The notes: a model not told the origin generated them from the sequence alone. DNA of 42,117 nucleotides from an uncultured Prevotellaceae bacterium (GCA_902790625.1 CADASP010000028.1:1-42117); one strand, 5' to 3'; shown: positions 26,001 to 34,075, counted from the first letter of the stretch. Program-made: numbers and translations.

Positions 26001-26352
26001 GCAGGTAGCGCAGACCGTCGGGGATGTCATCGGCATTGAACGAGCCACTGTCGGCATAGCCCAGGATAGCCGGTGTGCGGTCGTCGCCACTGACAACGAC
26101 AAAACCACCCTCGTCCTGAAGGTTAAACACATAGTAAGCTTCAGCCGTGTTGCCCGCTCCATGAGTGGGTGCCCGCCTCACGTTGGAAGGGAGGTCGATG
26201 GTTTTTCCCCGCTGCTGCATGAATGCTATCGCACGCTGCAAGGCCTCGCCCTCGCTGAGGGGGGTAGCCAACGACGATACTGTACCGAGAATAACCAGCG
26301 CCAGCACGGCAACAAAGCGCGATGCCAAGTGGCAACAATAGTACTTATTCAT
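23065..26352 (-). CDS. Secreted C10-family cysteine peptidase (streptopain/interpain type)
   Basis: The protein has 1095 residues. A signal peptide ends near TVSSLA. A Spi-like propeptide carries AYYVFNLQDEGGFVVVSGDD. The C10 catalytic domain has the nucleophile in GVTGCVATAMAQ (C182) and the histidine in GGGHSFVCDGYD (H329), with FHINWGWSG after it. The remaining 700 residues look like beta-sandwich modules. The C-terminus, YDLQGRTVRGHAKPGIYVMG and on to KKVIIK, is a sorting-tail-like motif shared with the protein at 29554-31737. Interpain A of Prevotella intermedia is a relative. The enzyme is probably exported to degrade host proteins. Confidence 0.92.
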   Translation of the reverse strand: MNKYYCCHLASRFVAVLALVILGTVSSLATPLSEGEALQRAIAFMQQRGKTIDLPSNVRRAPTHGAGNTAEAYYVFNLQDEGGFVVVSGDDRTPAILGYADSGSFNADDIPDGLRYLLGQYADEMAWLDAHPEYAEQDVAASRAASVRQPVAPLLQSRWDQGAPYNALCPMIETDLRGVTGCVATAMAQVMYFYTHPENPTADIPGYTTKTKHIDVGALSAAYGIFDWNAMAPTYDKTATGESADAVALLMQYCGASLRMDYSVDSKGSLSSAAYNVSVCEMLKQYFGYNADYVQRQHYTYQQWVDLMYGELANNRPVVFGGRSVGGGHSFVCDGYDSGDYFHINWGWSGDSDGYFRLSALNPAEQGLGGSSTLDGFSYSQDAVIGVVPRPKGSVAVPPLRLFLDALQFDADGSTATQTVTRTAATDAFPISLYYTVFSYHYDTNSFDVAVQMVDADGNLLCTLDETDNEGTPIEFNVGYSRTFSCNTATGLGDGTYFIKVMGRLHGATDWQDCYDGVQQQIEATVSGNTLTLHAPFASGTGGIPKSATIEVAEDNPKVGHELEVIASVTGGTTDYHDNIYLYVGNKCRMGKMVDIPAGQIVDVRFVYTPDQAGQDKISVRVKNRTTDANVEIGSENITIGQSDATNNLTLQFSANITNLNASGQLYGNAFRATVTATNTSPTKSYAGRLNCSVREWAESDNGEWSWKSISLTQYPLVVEKESSTTIDVAGDGLKPGKLYSVRLSYLYNNATETALLIGVDNNEIGTLEVAENGFYILGYPNGATTLCDAPTAIDAGNACYADLRTISSFNGIDITPSTNSNCLYLLAENANVPTDLQGLNVVKGTTAENIALVDGCPFYSPISFTANSISYTRNFERAAGGTKGWNTIMLPFAPSSIKVEGADEEKSWFPSATDEDGHFWLRTFTGDANGHVYFGYPQAMEAYVPYLIAVPGDTWGPDWQLTGKDMVFSASDGVDIVATKDVVTPASGNYFMFCGSTAGTTVADAIYTLNNDGSKFVRQEEGSVAPFRGWFEAISISSLSLASLSIGSAATDIMLPQITPLHQQQQIYDLQGRTVRGHAKPGIYVMGGKKVIIK

Positions 26353-26385
26353 ATCATTTCTTTACGATTAGTTGTTTTCAGCCTA

Positions 26386-26417
26386 CAAAAGTACAAAAAA
26401 TTTTGATGGCTCACAAA
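26386..26417 (-). promoter_or_regulatory. Promoter of the C10 peptidase gene
   Basis: On the minus strand TTTG (26417-26414) and TACTTTTG (26393-26386) are 20 bases apart, and the ATG follows 33 bases later. It may drive a long transcript through the small protein and aspS. Confidence 0.72.
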
Positions 26418-26600
26418 TATTTCATCAAAAAATAATATTTGCGCGGCCCTGTTGCGAAGAACCGCCTCCCATCTGCAGCATTTAGCCCGTCGTTTCTCTC
26501 GCCCCTCCGCCGCAGTGCCCGTCGCTTCTCCGACGGGGCAGCATTCCCCGCATGCGGCTCGTTGCTCCCCCACCCCAATTCCTGCCGCGTTTCAAGAAAA

Positions 26601-26660
26601 TGGCGTTGACTTTATGCAAAATGGCGTTGACTTTTTAAAATTTGGAGCGCTCCAAATTTT
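26601..26660 (+). repeat. GGCGTTGAC repeat family, copy C
   Basis: GGCGTTGACTTTATGC (from 26602) and GGCGTTGACTTTTTAAAA (from 26623) stand in tandem. They run into a 24-bp perfect palindrome (26637-26660) centred on GGAGC|GCTCC. The rest of the 442-base gap between the peptidase and dsbD promoters (26420-26600) is C-rich and holds no gene I can support. Confidence 0.87.
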
Positions 26661-26718
26661 GCCCTGTTGTATGCGCTTGATAGCTAACGAGATAAAAAAT
26701 CAGAAAAAGTGCCGCCAT

Positions 26719-26753
26719 TTTGCCTCCATTATCGCCAAAAATTCGTACCTTTG
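26719..26753 (+). promoter_or_regulatory. Promoter of dsbD
   Basis: TACCTTTG (26746-26753) lies 41 bases before the ATG. The best upstream TTTG (26719-26722) has a 23-base spacer, slightly long. The AAAATTCGTACCTTTGCA context is typical of the phylum. Confidence 0.65.
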
Positions 26754-26794
26754 CAGCCAATTACACAAGCTCTCAATCATTGAAATAACGAAAC

Positions 26795-28885
26795 ATGAAG
26801 AAACCGTTTCTTTCATTAGCAATGTTGCTCATGGCCCTGACGGCTTGGGCACAGATGGCCGACCCCGTGCACTTCAGCTCGGAACTGAAGATGCTGGAGG
26901 GCAACGAGGCCGAAATCATCTTCACCGCCACCATCGACCCCGGCTGGCACGTCTACAGCACCGACATTGGCGACGACGGCCCCACCCGCGCCACCTTCCA
27001 TGCCGACCGTCTGGAGGGCGCCGAACTGGTGGGACAGCTCAAGCCCCGTGGCAAGGTGAAGGAGGAATTTGACCCGATGTTCGAGATGTCGCTGCGCTTC
27101 TTCGAGCTGAAGGGAGCCTTCGTACAGAAGATTCGCTTCACCAAACCCAAATACGACATCAGCGGCTACCTGGAGTATGGCACCTGCAACGACCAGATGT
27201 GCATGCCCCCCTCCACCGTGGAGTTTAGCAAGAAGGGCGATGCCCCAAAAGCCCCGGAAACCACCCAAGCCCCCCCTTCAGCCCCCGAGGGGGCTACTAT
27301 AGCTTCTACGCCCCAAGATTCCCAAATTGCCCAAGCCCCCGATAGCACAACTATAGAAGCCCCCTCGGGGGCAGTAGGGGGGGCTTCCGGGGCTTCGGGA
27401 GCTTCGGAGGCCTCGGAGGTCTCATTGGCTTCCGGGGCTTCTTGGCAACCCATCACCAACGAGCTGCAAGCCTTCGAGACAGCTGGCAACAACGACATCA
27501 ACCTCTCGTGGTGGATGATCTTCCTCGAAGGACTGTTGGCTGGCTTCCTCGCCATCCTCACGCCCTGCGTATGGCCTATCATCCCCATGACCGTGAGCTT
27601 CTTCCTGAAGCGCAACAAGGACAGGAAGAAAGCCATCCGCGAGGCCATCACCTACGGACTGAGCATCGTGGTCATCTACGTGCTACTGGGACTGGTGGTG
27701 ACGCTGCTCTTCGGTGCCTCGGCACTCAACGCCCTCAGCACCAATGCCATCTTCAACATCTTCTTCGCCCTGCTGCTCATCGTCTTTGCGGCCTCGTTCT
27801 TCGGAGCCTTCGAGCTGACGCTGCCTTCGTCGTGGACCAACAAGATCGACCAGAAGTCGGAGAACACCACGGGTCTGCTCTCCATCTTCCTCATGGCGTT
27901 CACGCTGGTGCTGGTCAGCTTCTCGTGCACGGGTCCCATCGTGGGCTTCCTGCTGGTGGCCGTTAGCACCCAGGGCAGCATCGTGGCCCCCACCATCGGC
28001 ATGCTGGGCTTCGCCATCGCCCTGGCCATCCCGTTCACGCTGTTCGCCATGTTCCCCTCGCTGCTGAAGCAGGCACCGAAGTCGGGCGGATGGATGAACA
28101 CCGTCAAGGTGGTGCTGGGATTCATCGAACTGGCCTTCGCCCTGAAATTCCTCTCGGTGGCCGACCTGGCCTACGGCTGGCATCTGCTCGACCGCGAGAC
28201 GTTCCTCTGCCTGTGGATTGTGCTCTTCGCCCTGCTGGGAGCCTATCTGCTGGGCTGGCTGAAATTCCCCCACGACGACGACTCGCGCAAGACGAATGTG
28301 CCGCAGTTCTTCCTCGGATGGGTGTCGCTGGCCTTCGCCGTGTATATGGTGCCCGGCCTGTGGGGTGCCCCGCTGAAGGCCATCAGCGCCTTCTCGCCGC
28401 CCATGAACACACAGGATTTCAACCTCTACGACGGTGCCGTGGAGGCCAAGTACACCGACTACGACCTGGGCATGGCCGCAGCATGCGCCGAGGGCAAGCC
28501 CGTGATGGTTGACTTCACCGGCTTTGGCTGTGTGAACTGCCGCAAGATGGAAGCCGCCGTGTGGACCGACCCGACGGTGCGCGACCTCATACAACAGAAA
28601 TACGTGCTCATCTCGCTCTACGTCGACGACAAGACTCCCCTACCCCAGCCCATCGAGGTGACCGACGTGGACGGCACCACACGCAAACTGCGCACCGTGG
28701 GCGACAAGTGGAGCTACCTGGAGCGAACCAAGATTGGTGCCAACACACAGCCCTTCTACGTGCTCCTCGACCCCGCTACGGGCAAACCCCTCAACGGGCT
28801 ACGCTCCTACGACGAGGACATCGCACAGTACATCGAATTCCTGCAAAAGGGCCTGAAGAACTATCAGGCACAGCCAAAGGAATAG
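26795..28885 (+). CDS. dsbD: Thiol:disulfide interchange protein DsbD
   Basis: The protein has 696 residues. A signal peptide (MKKPFLSLAMLLMALTAWA) precedes the periplasmic N-terminal domain, with C131 and C136 in the YGTCNDQMCMPP motif. A low-complexity linker (about 150-215) is rich in Ala, Ser, Gly and Pro. The membrane domain of eight or so spans has LTPCVWPIIPMTV and SFSCTGPIVGF, the two redox cysteines. The C-terminal thioredoxin-like domain has FGCVNCRKME (C579, C582). DsbD carries reducing power from cytoplasmic thioredoxin to the periplasm. The linker is coded by inverted GC-rich repeats, unlike the rest of the gene. Confidence 0.94.
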   Translation: MKKPFLSLAMLLMALTAWAQMADPVHFSSELKMLEGNEAEIIFTATIDPGWHVYSTDIGDDGPTRATFHADRLEGAELVGQLKPRGKVKEEFDPMFEMSLRFFELKGAFVQKIRFTKPKYDISGYLEYGTCNDQMCMPPSTVEFSKKGDAPKAPETTQAPPSAPEGATIASTPQDSQIAQAPDSTTIEAPSGAVGGASGASGASEASEVSLASGASWQPITNELQAFETAGNNDINLSWWMIFLEGLLAGFLAILTPCVWPIIPMTVSFFLKRNKDRKKAIREAITYGLSIVVIYVLLGLVVTLLFGASALNALSTNAIFNIFFALLLIVFAASFFGAFELTLPSSWTNKIDQKSENTTGLLSIFLMAFTLVLVSFSCTGPIVGFLLVAVSTQGSIVAPTIGMLGFAIALAIPFTLFAMFPSLLKQAPKSGGWMNTVKVVLGFIELAFALKFLSVADLAYGWHLLDRETFLCLWIVLFALLGAYLLGWLKFPHDDDSRKTNVPQFFLGWVSLAFAVYMVPGLWGAPLKAISAFSPPMNTQDFNLYDGAVEAKYTDYDLGMAAACAEGKPVMVDFTGFGCVNCRKMEAAVWTDPTVRDLIQQKYVLISLYVDDKTPLPQPIEVTDVDGTTRKLRTVGDKWSYLERTKIGANTQPFYVLLDPATGKPLNGLRSYDEDIAQYIEFLQKGLKNYQAQPKE
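27267..27386. repeat. Inverted GC-rich repeat inside the dsbD linker
   Basis: AAGCCCCCCCT...GCCCCCGAGGGGGCT...CTATAG at 27267-27302 recurs in reverse complement at 27351-27386, with mismatches only at a few sites. Each arm also contains its own 14-bp palindrome (27281-27294 and 27359-27372, approximately). The repeat is translated in frame as part of the Ala/Pro/Gly linker. Confidence 0.75.
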
Positions 28886-28904
28886 ACTGCCGACAGGCAT
28901 CACA

Positions 28905-28952
28905 ACAAGCCGGGGCGCAACAGGATCAGCCTCCTGTTGCGCCCCGGCTTGT
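28905..28952. terminator. Strong hairpin after dsbD
   Basis: A perfect 21-bp stem (28905-28925 with 28932-28952, core GCCGGGGCGCAACAGG) has a six-base loop and begins 19 bases after the dsbD stop. An A/T-rich stretch rather than a U run follows. It separates dsbD from the convergent gene at 29554. Confidence 0.85.
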
Positions 28953-29032
28953 AAGCAATTATTAAAAAAAATGATTATCCACATTCTGCCGTAAGTGACC
29001 TTGAAAGGGAGCCATTCACCACGTTATTCAAT

Positions 29033-29112
29033 AACCGTAGGGGCGAACCCCCAAGTCCACCCGCAAACGGCTTGACCCACGCGGACGGACTTGGGGGGCC
29101 GTCCCTACGGTT
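29033..29112. repeat. Imperfect 80-bp inverted repeat
   Basis: The left arm AACCGTAGGG...CCCCCAAGTCC (from 29033) pairs with GGACTTGGGGGG...CCCTACGGTT (to 29112). The arms are about 32 bases with a few mismatches. The GTAGGGGCG type of end is common in dispersed repeats of many genomes. It is non-coding. Confidence 0.8.
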
Positions 29113-29124
29113 CGAATACAGTTT

Positions 29125-29325
29125 TTGAAAGACGCGAAGCGCAATCTGTGCCAGCGGTCATGGATGATGCCTGTATTATTCATTCCCAGTGTTATCTACC
29201 GCAGGGCGGTCTTTTAAAAACCAAATAAAACCAACAAAAACATGTTTTATTTGGTTTTATTTGGTTTTAGTAGATTTGATTACAATCAAATCGTGTTTAT
29301 TTGAAAGACGCGAAGCGTAATCTAT
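29125..29325. repeat. Repeat block: direct repeats flanking a near-palindrome
   Basis: GAAAGACGCGAAGCG followed by (C/T)AATCT occurs twice, near 29128-29148 and 29302-29322. Between them lie a 52-bp near-perfect palindrome (29217-29268, core AAAACATGTTTT, two mismatched pairs) and a second one (29273-29292, GATTTGATT..AATCAAATC). The layout resembles a small non-autonomous element. A 22-bp palindrome centred on GCGGCCGC lies further on at 29427-29448. No gene is supported in 28886-29553. Confidence 0.7.
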
Positions 29326-29553
29326 GGGGTGCATTCAGGAGCGGCGGCGCACTTCAAACAGGGAACGGGAGGCACCGCCGAGGGAAAAGGGGCGTGCTTT
29401 TTAGGTTGGCAGCGGGCGGGGACATGATTGGCAGCGGCCGCTGCCAATGATGGCAGCGAACGCCGCCAATGATGGCAGTTAGATGTGTTGGTGCACCATC
29501 TCCGAGCGTCATAACTATCGACCGAACTCCTCATCTCCTCATCTCCCCTAAAA

Positions 29554-31737
29554 TCACTTCACCAACACCTTGCGACCTCCCATGATGTTCAGTCCGTGAC
29601 GAGGCTGGCCAAGACGGCGCCCCTGTAGGTCGTAGGCACGTTGAACGTTGAACGTTGAACGTTGAGCGTCGTTAATGGCGGTCTCGGCCTGATAGTCGAT
29701 GTTCGTCAGCGTCACCGAGGCGACCGGCCCCGTGGTGATGTTGAACACGAAGGTGGCCACGGCATAGTGGTTGTCGGTGGTGCGATAGCGTAGCGCCTGA
29801 CGGATGGTGTACTTCGAGCCGTTGCCGCATCGGCCAGGATACTGACCCAAGCTGAAGGTGAGCGAAGAGGGGTCGAACTCGGAGAAGACATAACCCGAGC
29901 CCCAGTCGCTCACGTTACCAGCGGCATTGAACCAGTGGCCATAGCCGTTGGCCGTGGAGGTTCTCTGCACCAGTGAGCCGTCGGGCTTACAGGCATAGAA
30001 CATGATGCGCCCGGCCGAGGGGCCACTGCTGCTGTAAGTCTGCATCTTGGCGGCAATGTCAGTAGGCTGCAACTGCAAGGCGGTGCCCAACGTGGCTGCG
30101 GCGCGCCCACTGACACCAACGTTGGTGCCTGTATATGCATCGGAAGAGAGGGGGAAGGTGACATCGTAGGTCAGTGTGACATTGCTCACCTCGCGCCCGT
30201 CGAGGGTGGCACCAGCATACACCGTGGCAGAGCCGCCGATGTCGGTGCCCTCCAGACTGAAGCGGTAGGGCCACATGTCGTCATCGGCGAGCGAGTCGTC
30301 CCAGCGATGGATGATATAGGTCTTCAGCGCCGGCGACACCACGAGCCACAGACGGCTGACACCCTCGGGCACGGTGAACGCCACATCCTCGGTCTTGATG
30401 GCCTGCCCCTGGCAGTAGACGCTGTCCTCGGAGAAATACTGGCGCGAGCCATCCTTCATCAGGGCTACATAGCCCAGACGGAAGCCGCGCGCCGAGCGCG
30501 ACACGGCATTGTAGATGCGCTGCGGGGCTTTCACGAAGCGCGAGTCGCCATTGAGATATTCGCCGGGGTCGGCATCCAGCAGCTTGTCGCCCACACGCAG
30601 GGCGGTGAAATGGGTGGTGACATCGGTGCCAGCAGCGGGCACCTGCAGGGGGATGACATTGAAGCCCGACCCCTGCGGACAGCTGGCCAGCGCCACCTGA
30701 TACTCGCCGTCGTCGGTGAGCACGCAGCGATAGTTGAAGTCGCCGATGTAGTTGTTGCGGTAGGGCTTGCACACGTCGAGGTCCCACGTCACCAGTCGGC
30801 AAGCGTAGTCGAAGTAGAGCTTGAAGAGGTCGCGAACCGACAGGCTCTTCAGCTTCCTCAGCGCCTCGTTGAAGTCGCTGCCGCGACCTCGGCTCTGCCC
30901 CGTCATGGGGGTGTTCCACACCTGCGCCACCGTGGTGATGTCGTTGTAGTATTGGCACAGATAGTAGTGGAACCAATAGCTCTGGTAGCGATGCCACTCG
31001 TGAGAATAAGCATAGTTGTGTGAGTTGCGGAAGATGCCGATGCTCTGGTCGTACATCAGGCTGGGATAGCTCTGCAGCGACTGCCACTGTGCCGTCTGCT
31101 CCCAGATGGCCTGGCCACTGCCGCAAGCCAGGTGGAAGCCGGTGTTGTCGGTGTCGGAGTCGCGATGGCCACCGTGCTCGGCGAAGCACATATAGTGGAA
31201 CGAATGGCCCACCTCGTGCGCCACCGACTGTCCCACAGGCTTGCAGGTGGCCGAATTGAGCCACAGCGCCGACACCTGGAAGTCGTAGCCGCCGCCATAG
31301 CAGGCCCAGTCGCCAGGCTGCGAATAGTTCATCAGCACCATCACCTTATACTTCGAGAGGTTCGACGTGACAGGGTCGACAAATCCCAGCTTGTTGATTT
31401 CCAAGTCGAAGAACGACTCGCACTTCTGCAGCAGGTCGGGGATGTCGACGTAGTTCCAGTCGTTCTTTGGCAGCTGGTTGGGGGCCACCTTGTAGTACTT
31501 GTCCCAAAAGATGATGACGTTGTCGCTCTCCACCGAGCGCGTCTTCGACCAGGTGTAGCGCCCATCGGGGTCGCTCTCCTTGTAGAGCAGCGAGTCGCTG
31601 GGCCACGGGTTCCGCCACTCGTTGGGGATGTAAACCGTCTTCTGCGCAGCTGCGCTGCTAATGAATAATGAAAAAAGGATAAAGAAGACCGACGCTGTTA
31701 CCTGCCATCTGCTCTTTTCACTGTTCGTTGCTTTCAT
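29554..31737 (-). CDS. Secreted putative zinc metalloprotease with HEVGH motif, DUF6055/DUF4859-like
   Basis: The protein has 727 residues. An N-terminal signal peptide ends near SSAAA. A gluzincin-like helix VAHEVGHSFHYM gives H174, E175 and H178. The preceding region (VYIPNEWRNPWP, VIIFWDKYYKV) resembles the DUF6055 family. The region from about 480 to 680 is beta-rich, with a TDIAAKMQ pattern as in DUF4859. The tail, YDLQGRRLGQPRHGLNIMGG plus RKVLVK, matches the tail of the C10 peptidase. AAGGA lies five bases before the ATG. It lies 104 bases after the CotH stop with no evident promoter, so the two may form one transcript. Peptidase activity is inferred from the motif. Confidence 0.75.
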   Translation of the reverse strand: MKATNSEKSRWQVTASVFFILFSLFISSAAAQKTVYIPNEWRNPWPSDSLLYKESDPDGRYTWSKTRSVESDNVIIFWDKYYKVAPNQLPKNDWNYVDIPDLLQKCESFFDLEINKLGFVDPVTSNLSKYKVMVLMNYSQPGDWACYGGGYDFQVSALWLNSATCKPVGQSVAHEVGHSFHYMCFAEHGGHRDSDTDNTGFHLACGSGQAIWEQTAQWQSLQSYPSLMYDQSIGIFRNSHNYAYSHEWHRYQSYWFHYYLCQYYNDITTVAQVWNTPMTGQSRGRGSDFNEALRKLKSLSVRDLFKLYFDYACRLVTWDLDVCKPYRNNYIGDFNYRCVLTDDGEYQVALASCPQGSGFNVIPLQVPAAGTDVTTHFTALRVGDKLLDADPGEYLNGDSRFVKAPQRIYNAVSRSARGFRLGYVALMKDGSRQYFSEDSVYCQGQAIKTEDVAFTVPEGVSRLWLVVSPALKTYIIHRWDDSLADDDMWPYRFSLEGTDIGGSATVYAGATLDGREVSNVTLTYDVTFPLSSDAYTGTNVGVSGRAAATLGTALQLQPTDIAAKMQTYSSSGPSAGRIMFYACKPDGSLVQRTSTANGYGHWFNAAGNVSDWGSGYVFSEFDPSSLTFSLGQYPGRCGNGSKYTIRQALRYRTTDNHYAVATFVFNITTGPVASVTLTNIDYQAETAINDAQRSTFNVQRAYDLQGRRLGQPRHGLNIMGGRKVLVK
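29638..29665 (-). repeat. Heptanucleotide tandem repeat, four copies, inside a coding region
   Basis: ACGTTGA (plus strand) is repeated four times exactly. In the gene at 29554-31737 it encodes QRSTFNVQR, just before the YDLQGRR tail. Because seven is not a multiple of three, gain or loss of one unit would shift the frame and replace the tail. Confidence 0.9.
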
Positions 31738-31841
31738 TGTTCCTTGATGTTTTTATTGATGAAATGATGATTCTGACAATCTCGTCAACATCTCACTTGA
31801 GAGATTTATAGAGAGGCTCTTCCAAATATTTTCATTGTTCA

Positions 31842-33785
31842 TTATTCATTAGGCCTTTGGCCTTCAGCCGAAGGCCGCTTCCCCCACCACCATCCAGACC
31901 TAATTGTGAAGCGCACCTCCACGTTTACTTTCAGCAGCGTGCCCTGATGGGGATATTGTATCTGCATGGTGACGGTGTGGCTGTCGTCCCAACAGTTGTC
32001 GGGGTGCACACCGCAATACCAGTTCCACAGGTCTTCCTTCACCTCGATGTAGACATGGCCATGCCCCCAGTCCTGCGGCTCGCCGTCTTCGTTAAACCAT
32101 CCACCATAGACGCCATTGGTATTGTTGGGTCCTTCGCTGCCGTCGTTATAGAGGGGCACCATGGTGACATTCGCGTCGTTGAGCTGTTGGCTGTCAAGCC
32201 CCATCAGGTCGAGCACCTGTTGGCGGTCTACGTTCACCATCACGTTCTGGTTGTAGCCCTGGCTCCGCTGCATGGTGACGCTGACGGGCAGCGTACCGCA
32301 GAGCCGACTGCCACTGACGGTGGTGGTGTCGGGCATGGGGATATTCTCAATGAGATCTGTCATGAAACTGGCCCGATGCGTCAACCAGGCGTGCATCTTC
32401 TGCACCTCGGTGTTGAAGCTCTTGTCCCAGATGGGCCAGCGCTGGGCCTCGCGACTCATGGCACCCTTACGCAGATTGGCCACATACCGCTGACATTCGC
32501 TCCAGCCGTGGGCGACGATGCTGTCCTTCACCGCGGCCCACTGCGCCTTGTACTGCTCCACAAACTCAGGACAGCCAAAGAGGTCGGTAAAGAACTGCGG
32601 TACATAGTTGTAGTTGCCGTTGCGCCTCAGCGGGTTGCTGCCCATCACCGTCTCGGTGTAGTCGGCAAAAAAGTTATGGCCCGTCATCATCTGCCCCCAA
32701 TCGAAGTCGTAGCCGGCATCGAAATCCCAAAGCGGGCCCATCACCCAAGGGCCATCGCCGTCCTTATGGAGATAGATGGAACGGGGGGCCGACAGCTCCA
32801 CGTTGTAGATGAACTCCTGCAACTGCAGATACTTGATGAACGAGGGGATGTCGAGCAACTGCTTCACCTGGGCATAGTCTTTCGCCTTGATGGCCTGCTC
32901 CAGCTGGGCGAAGACGGTGCGCACCGAGTCGACGGTGTTCGCCGTGGCATATTCGTCCTTGGGGTACTTAACGGCAGCGGGCATGCGATACACCTTGGTC
33001 CAGAAATTGTCGTCGGCCTCAGGACTCTCGTTGGGACCGTCGTCAACATCGAGTGTCAGCAGGATGCCACGCTCGTCGCTCACGTCCACACGGTTCTTGC
33101 CCTGCTGCACCTGCTCGGTAAGCTGGTAGACACCGCGATAGTCGCCATTGACAAAAACCTCCACGTAGCGCGTATGGTTGGTAAACGGCAAGCCCAACCA
33201 CTGTCCCGTCTCGAAGACAAAAGTGTTCATCAGGTCGGTCACGTCGCGATAGTTGGCCAGCAGCACCCAGTGCTTCGCCTTCGGCAGGCCCAACAGCTTG
33301 TGCTTCTCGTTCAGCTTCAGGCGCAGCGGCTTCTTGTCGTACCAGAGGAACGAGCTGTTGCCACGGCCACGAATCTGCGCGCTCGCCGAGTAGTTGGAGA
33401 AAGAACCGCAGCCGTTCACATTGATAAAGCAGTCCTTGTATTCCTCTTTCGAGGTGATGTCGAGCCCGTCGTTGGTGGTGATGAAGAGCTGGAACACCCG
33501 ATAATGGTCCTTCGTCTCCTCCTCGGGGTCGTCCTCAATGGTCAGGCTGTCAATCTGCTCCAGTTCAAAGGGCACCACGGCACCGCCCGTCGTATACAGC
33601 AGCAGACGGTCTTGCTGGCCACCCACCTCCATCTGTCGTATGCTGTCGGCAGTCACGGGGATGTCCCACTTACCGTCGGCCACACTGGTATGCACGTGCA
33701 ATCGCTGCTGGGCATTAGCCATAGAGGTGCACAAAAGCAGGGCCACCACCAGAACGTACTTAGCGAAATAAAATCTACTGGTCAT
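31842..33785 (-). CDS. Secreted CotH-kinase-family protein
   Basis: The protein has 647 residues. The signal peptide is about residues 1-26 (ending SMANA). A short beta-rich region typical of Bacteroidales (IPVTADSIRQMEV, VPFELEQIDSLTI) comes first. The CotH domain shows IRGRGNSSFLWYDKKPLRLKL, then KHWVLLANYRD, then VEVFVNGDYRGVYQLTEQV, and further on GPLWDFDAGYDFDWG. CotH of Bacillus phosphorylates spore-coat proteins; secreted Bacteroidales members have no known substrate. The last 150 residues are beta-rich. A promoter lies 23 bases upstream. Confidence 0.88.
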   Translation of the reverse strand: MTSRFYFAKYVLVVALLLCTSMANAQQRLHVHTSVADGKWDIPVTADSIRQMEVGGQQDRLLLYTTGGAVVPFELEQIDSLTIEDDPEEETKDHYRVFQLFITTNDGLDITSKEEYKDCFINVNGCGSFSNYSASAQIRGRGNSSFLWYDKKPLRLKLNEKHKLLGLPKAKHWVLLANYRDVTDLMNTFVFETGQWLGLPFTNHTRYVEVFVNGDYRGVYQLTEQVQQGKNRVDVSDERGILLTLDVDDGPNESPEADDNFWTKVYRMPAAVKYPKDEYATANTVDSVRTVFAQLEQAIKAKDYAQVKQLLDIPSFIKYLQLQEFIYNVELSAPRSIYLHKDGDGPWVMGPLWDFDAGYDFDWGQMMTGHNFFADYTETVMGSNPLRRNGNYNYVPQFFTDLFGCPEFVEQYKAQWAAVKDSIVAHGWSECQRYVANLRKGAMSREAQRWPIWDKSFNTEVQKMHAWLTHRASFMTDLIENIPMPDTTTVSGSRLCGTLPVSVTMQRSQGYNQNVMVNVDRQQVLDLMGLDSQQLNDANVTMVPLYNDGSEGPNNTNGVYGGWFNEDGEPQDWGHGHVYIEVKEDLWNWYCGVHPDNCWDDSHTVTMQIQYPHQGTLLKVNVEVRFTIRSGWWWGKRPSAEGQRPNE

Positions 33786-33807
33786 CGTTAGCGTTAATTA
33801 TGGAGTG

Positions 33808-33839
33808 CAAAGTTAACACTCTTTTTGCAATTAAGACAA
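33808..33839 (-). promoter_or_regulatory. Promoter of the cotH-like gene
   Basis: On the minus strand TTG (33839-33837), 21 bases, then TAACTTTG (33815-33808). The start codon follows 23 bases later. Confidence 0.7.
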
Positions 33840-33905
33840 GAAAAGAAGGAAAAAATGGAATCCGAGGGCCAACTTTTATGTAAAAAGAAAAAAAACAGCG
33901 AAAAA

Positions 33906-33937
33906 TTTGGTGGATTCGCAAAAAAGCACTACCTTTG
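33906..33937 (+). promoter_or_regulatory. Promoter of the tRNA-Leu / tRNA-Val pair
   Basis: TTTG (33906-33909), 20 bases, TACCTTTG (33930-33937), followed by CACCCGC as at the left-edge promoter. tRNA-Leu begins 56 bases downstream. Confidence 0.75.
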
Positions 33938-33993
33938 CACCCGCGTTTTGACAGACACCCCCGCAGGAGAGCGGAACGAGGAGTCGAGGATTG

Positions 33994-34075
33994 GCGCCTG
34001 TGGCGGAATTGGTAGACGCGCCAGACTTAGGATCTGGTTTCTCACGAAGTGCAGGTTCGAGTCCTGTCAGGCGCA
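33994..34075 (+). tRNA. tRNA-Leu (anticodon UAG)
   Basis: The acceptor stem GCGCCTG (33994-34000) pairs with CAGGCGC (34068-34074), and A is the discriminator. The anticodon stem CCAGA/TCTGG encloses CTTAGGA, giving anticodon TAG for CUN leucine. A long variable arm and the T-arm GCAGGTTCGAGTCCTGT are present. CCA is not encoded. Confidence 0.93.

Noticed and set aside
26349..26573. A 74-codon minus-strand frame before the C10 peptidase
   Set aside because: It spans the peptidase promoter, and its Arg/Ala/Cys-rich product looks non-coding.
28975..28983. A single TTATCCACA box after dsbD
   Set aside because: An isolated box is compatible with chance and has no neighbours, so it is not called an origin or regulatory site.
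29322..29534. A 70-codon minus-strand frame in the repeat region
   Set aside because: It covers palindromic repeat DNA and has no promoter or family features.
31857..33791. A 644-codon open frame opposite the CotH gene
   Set aside because: Antisense to a clear CotH-family gene with signal peptide and promoter. The His/Val/Leu-rich product is typical of antisense frames.
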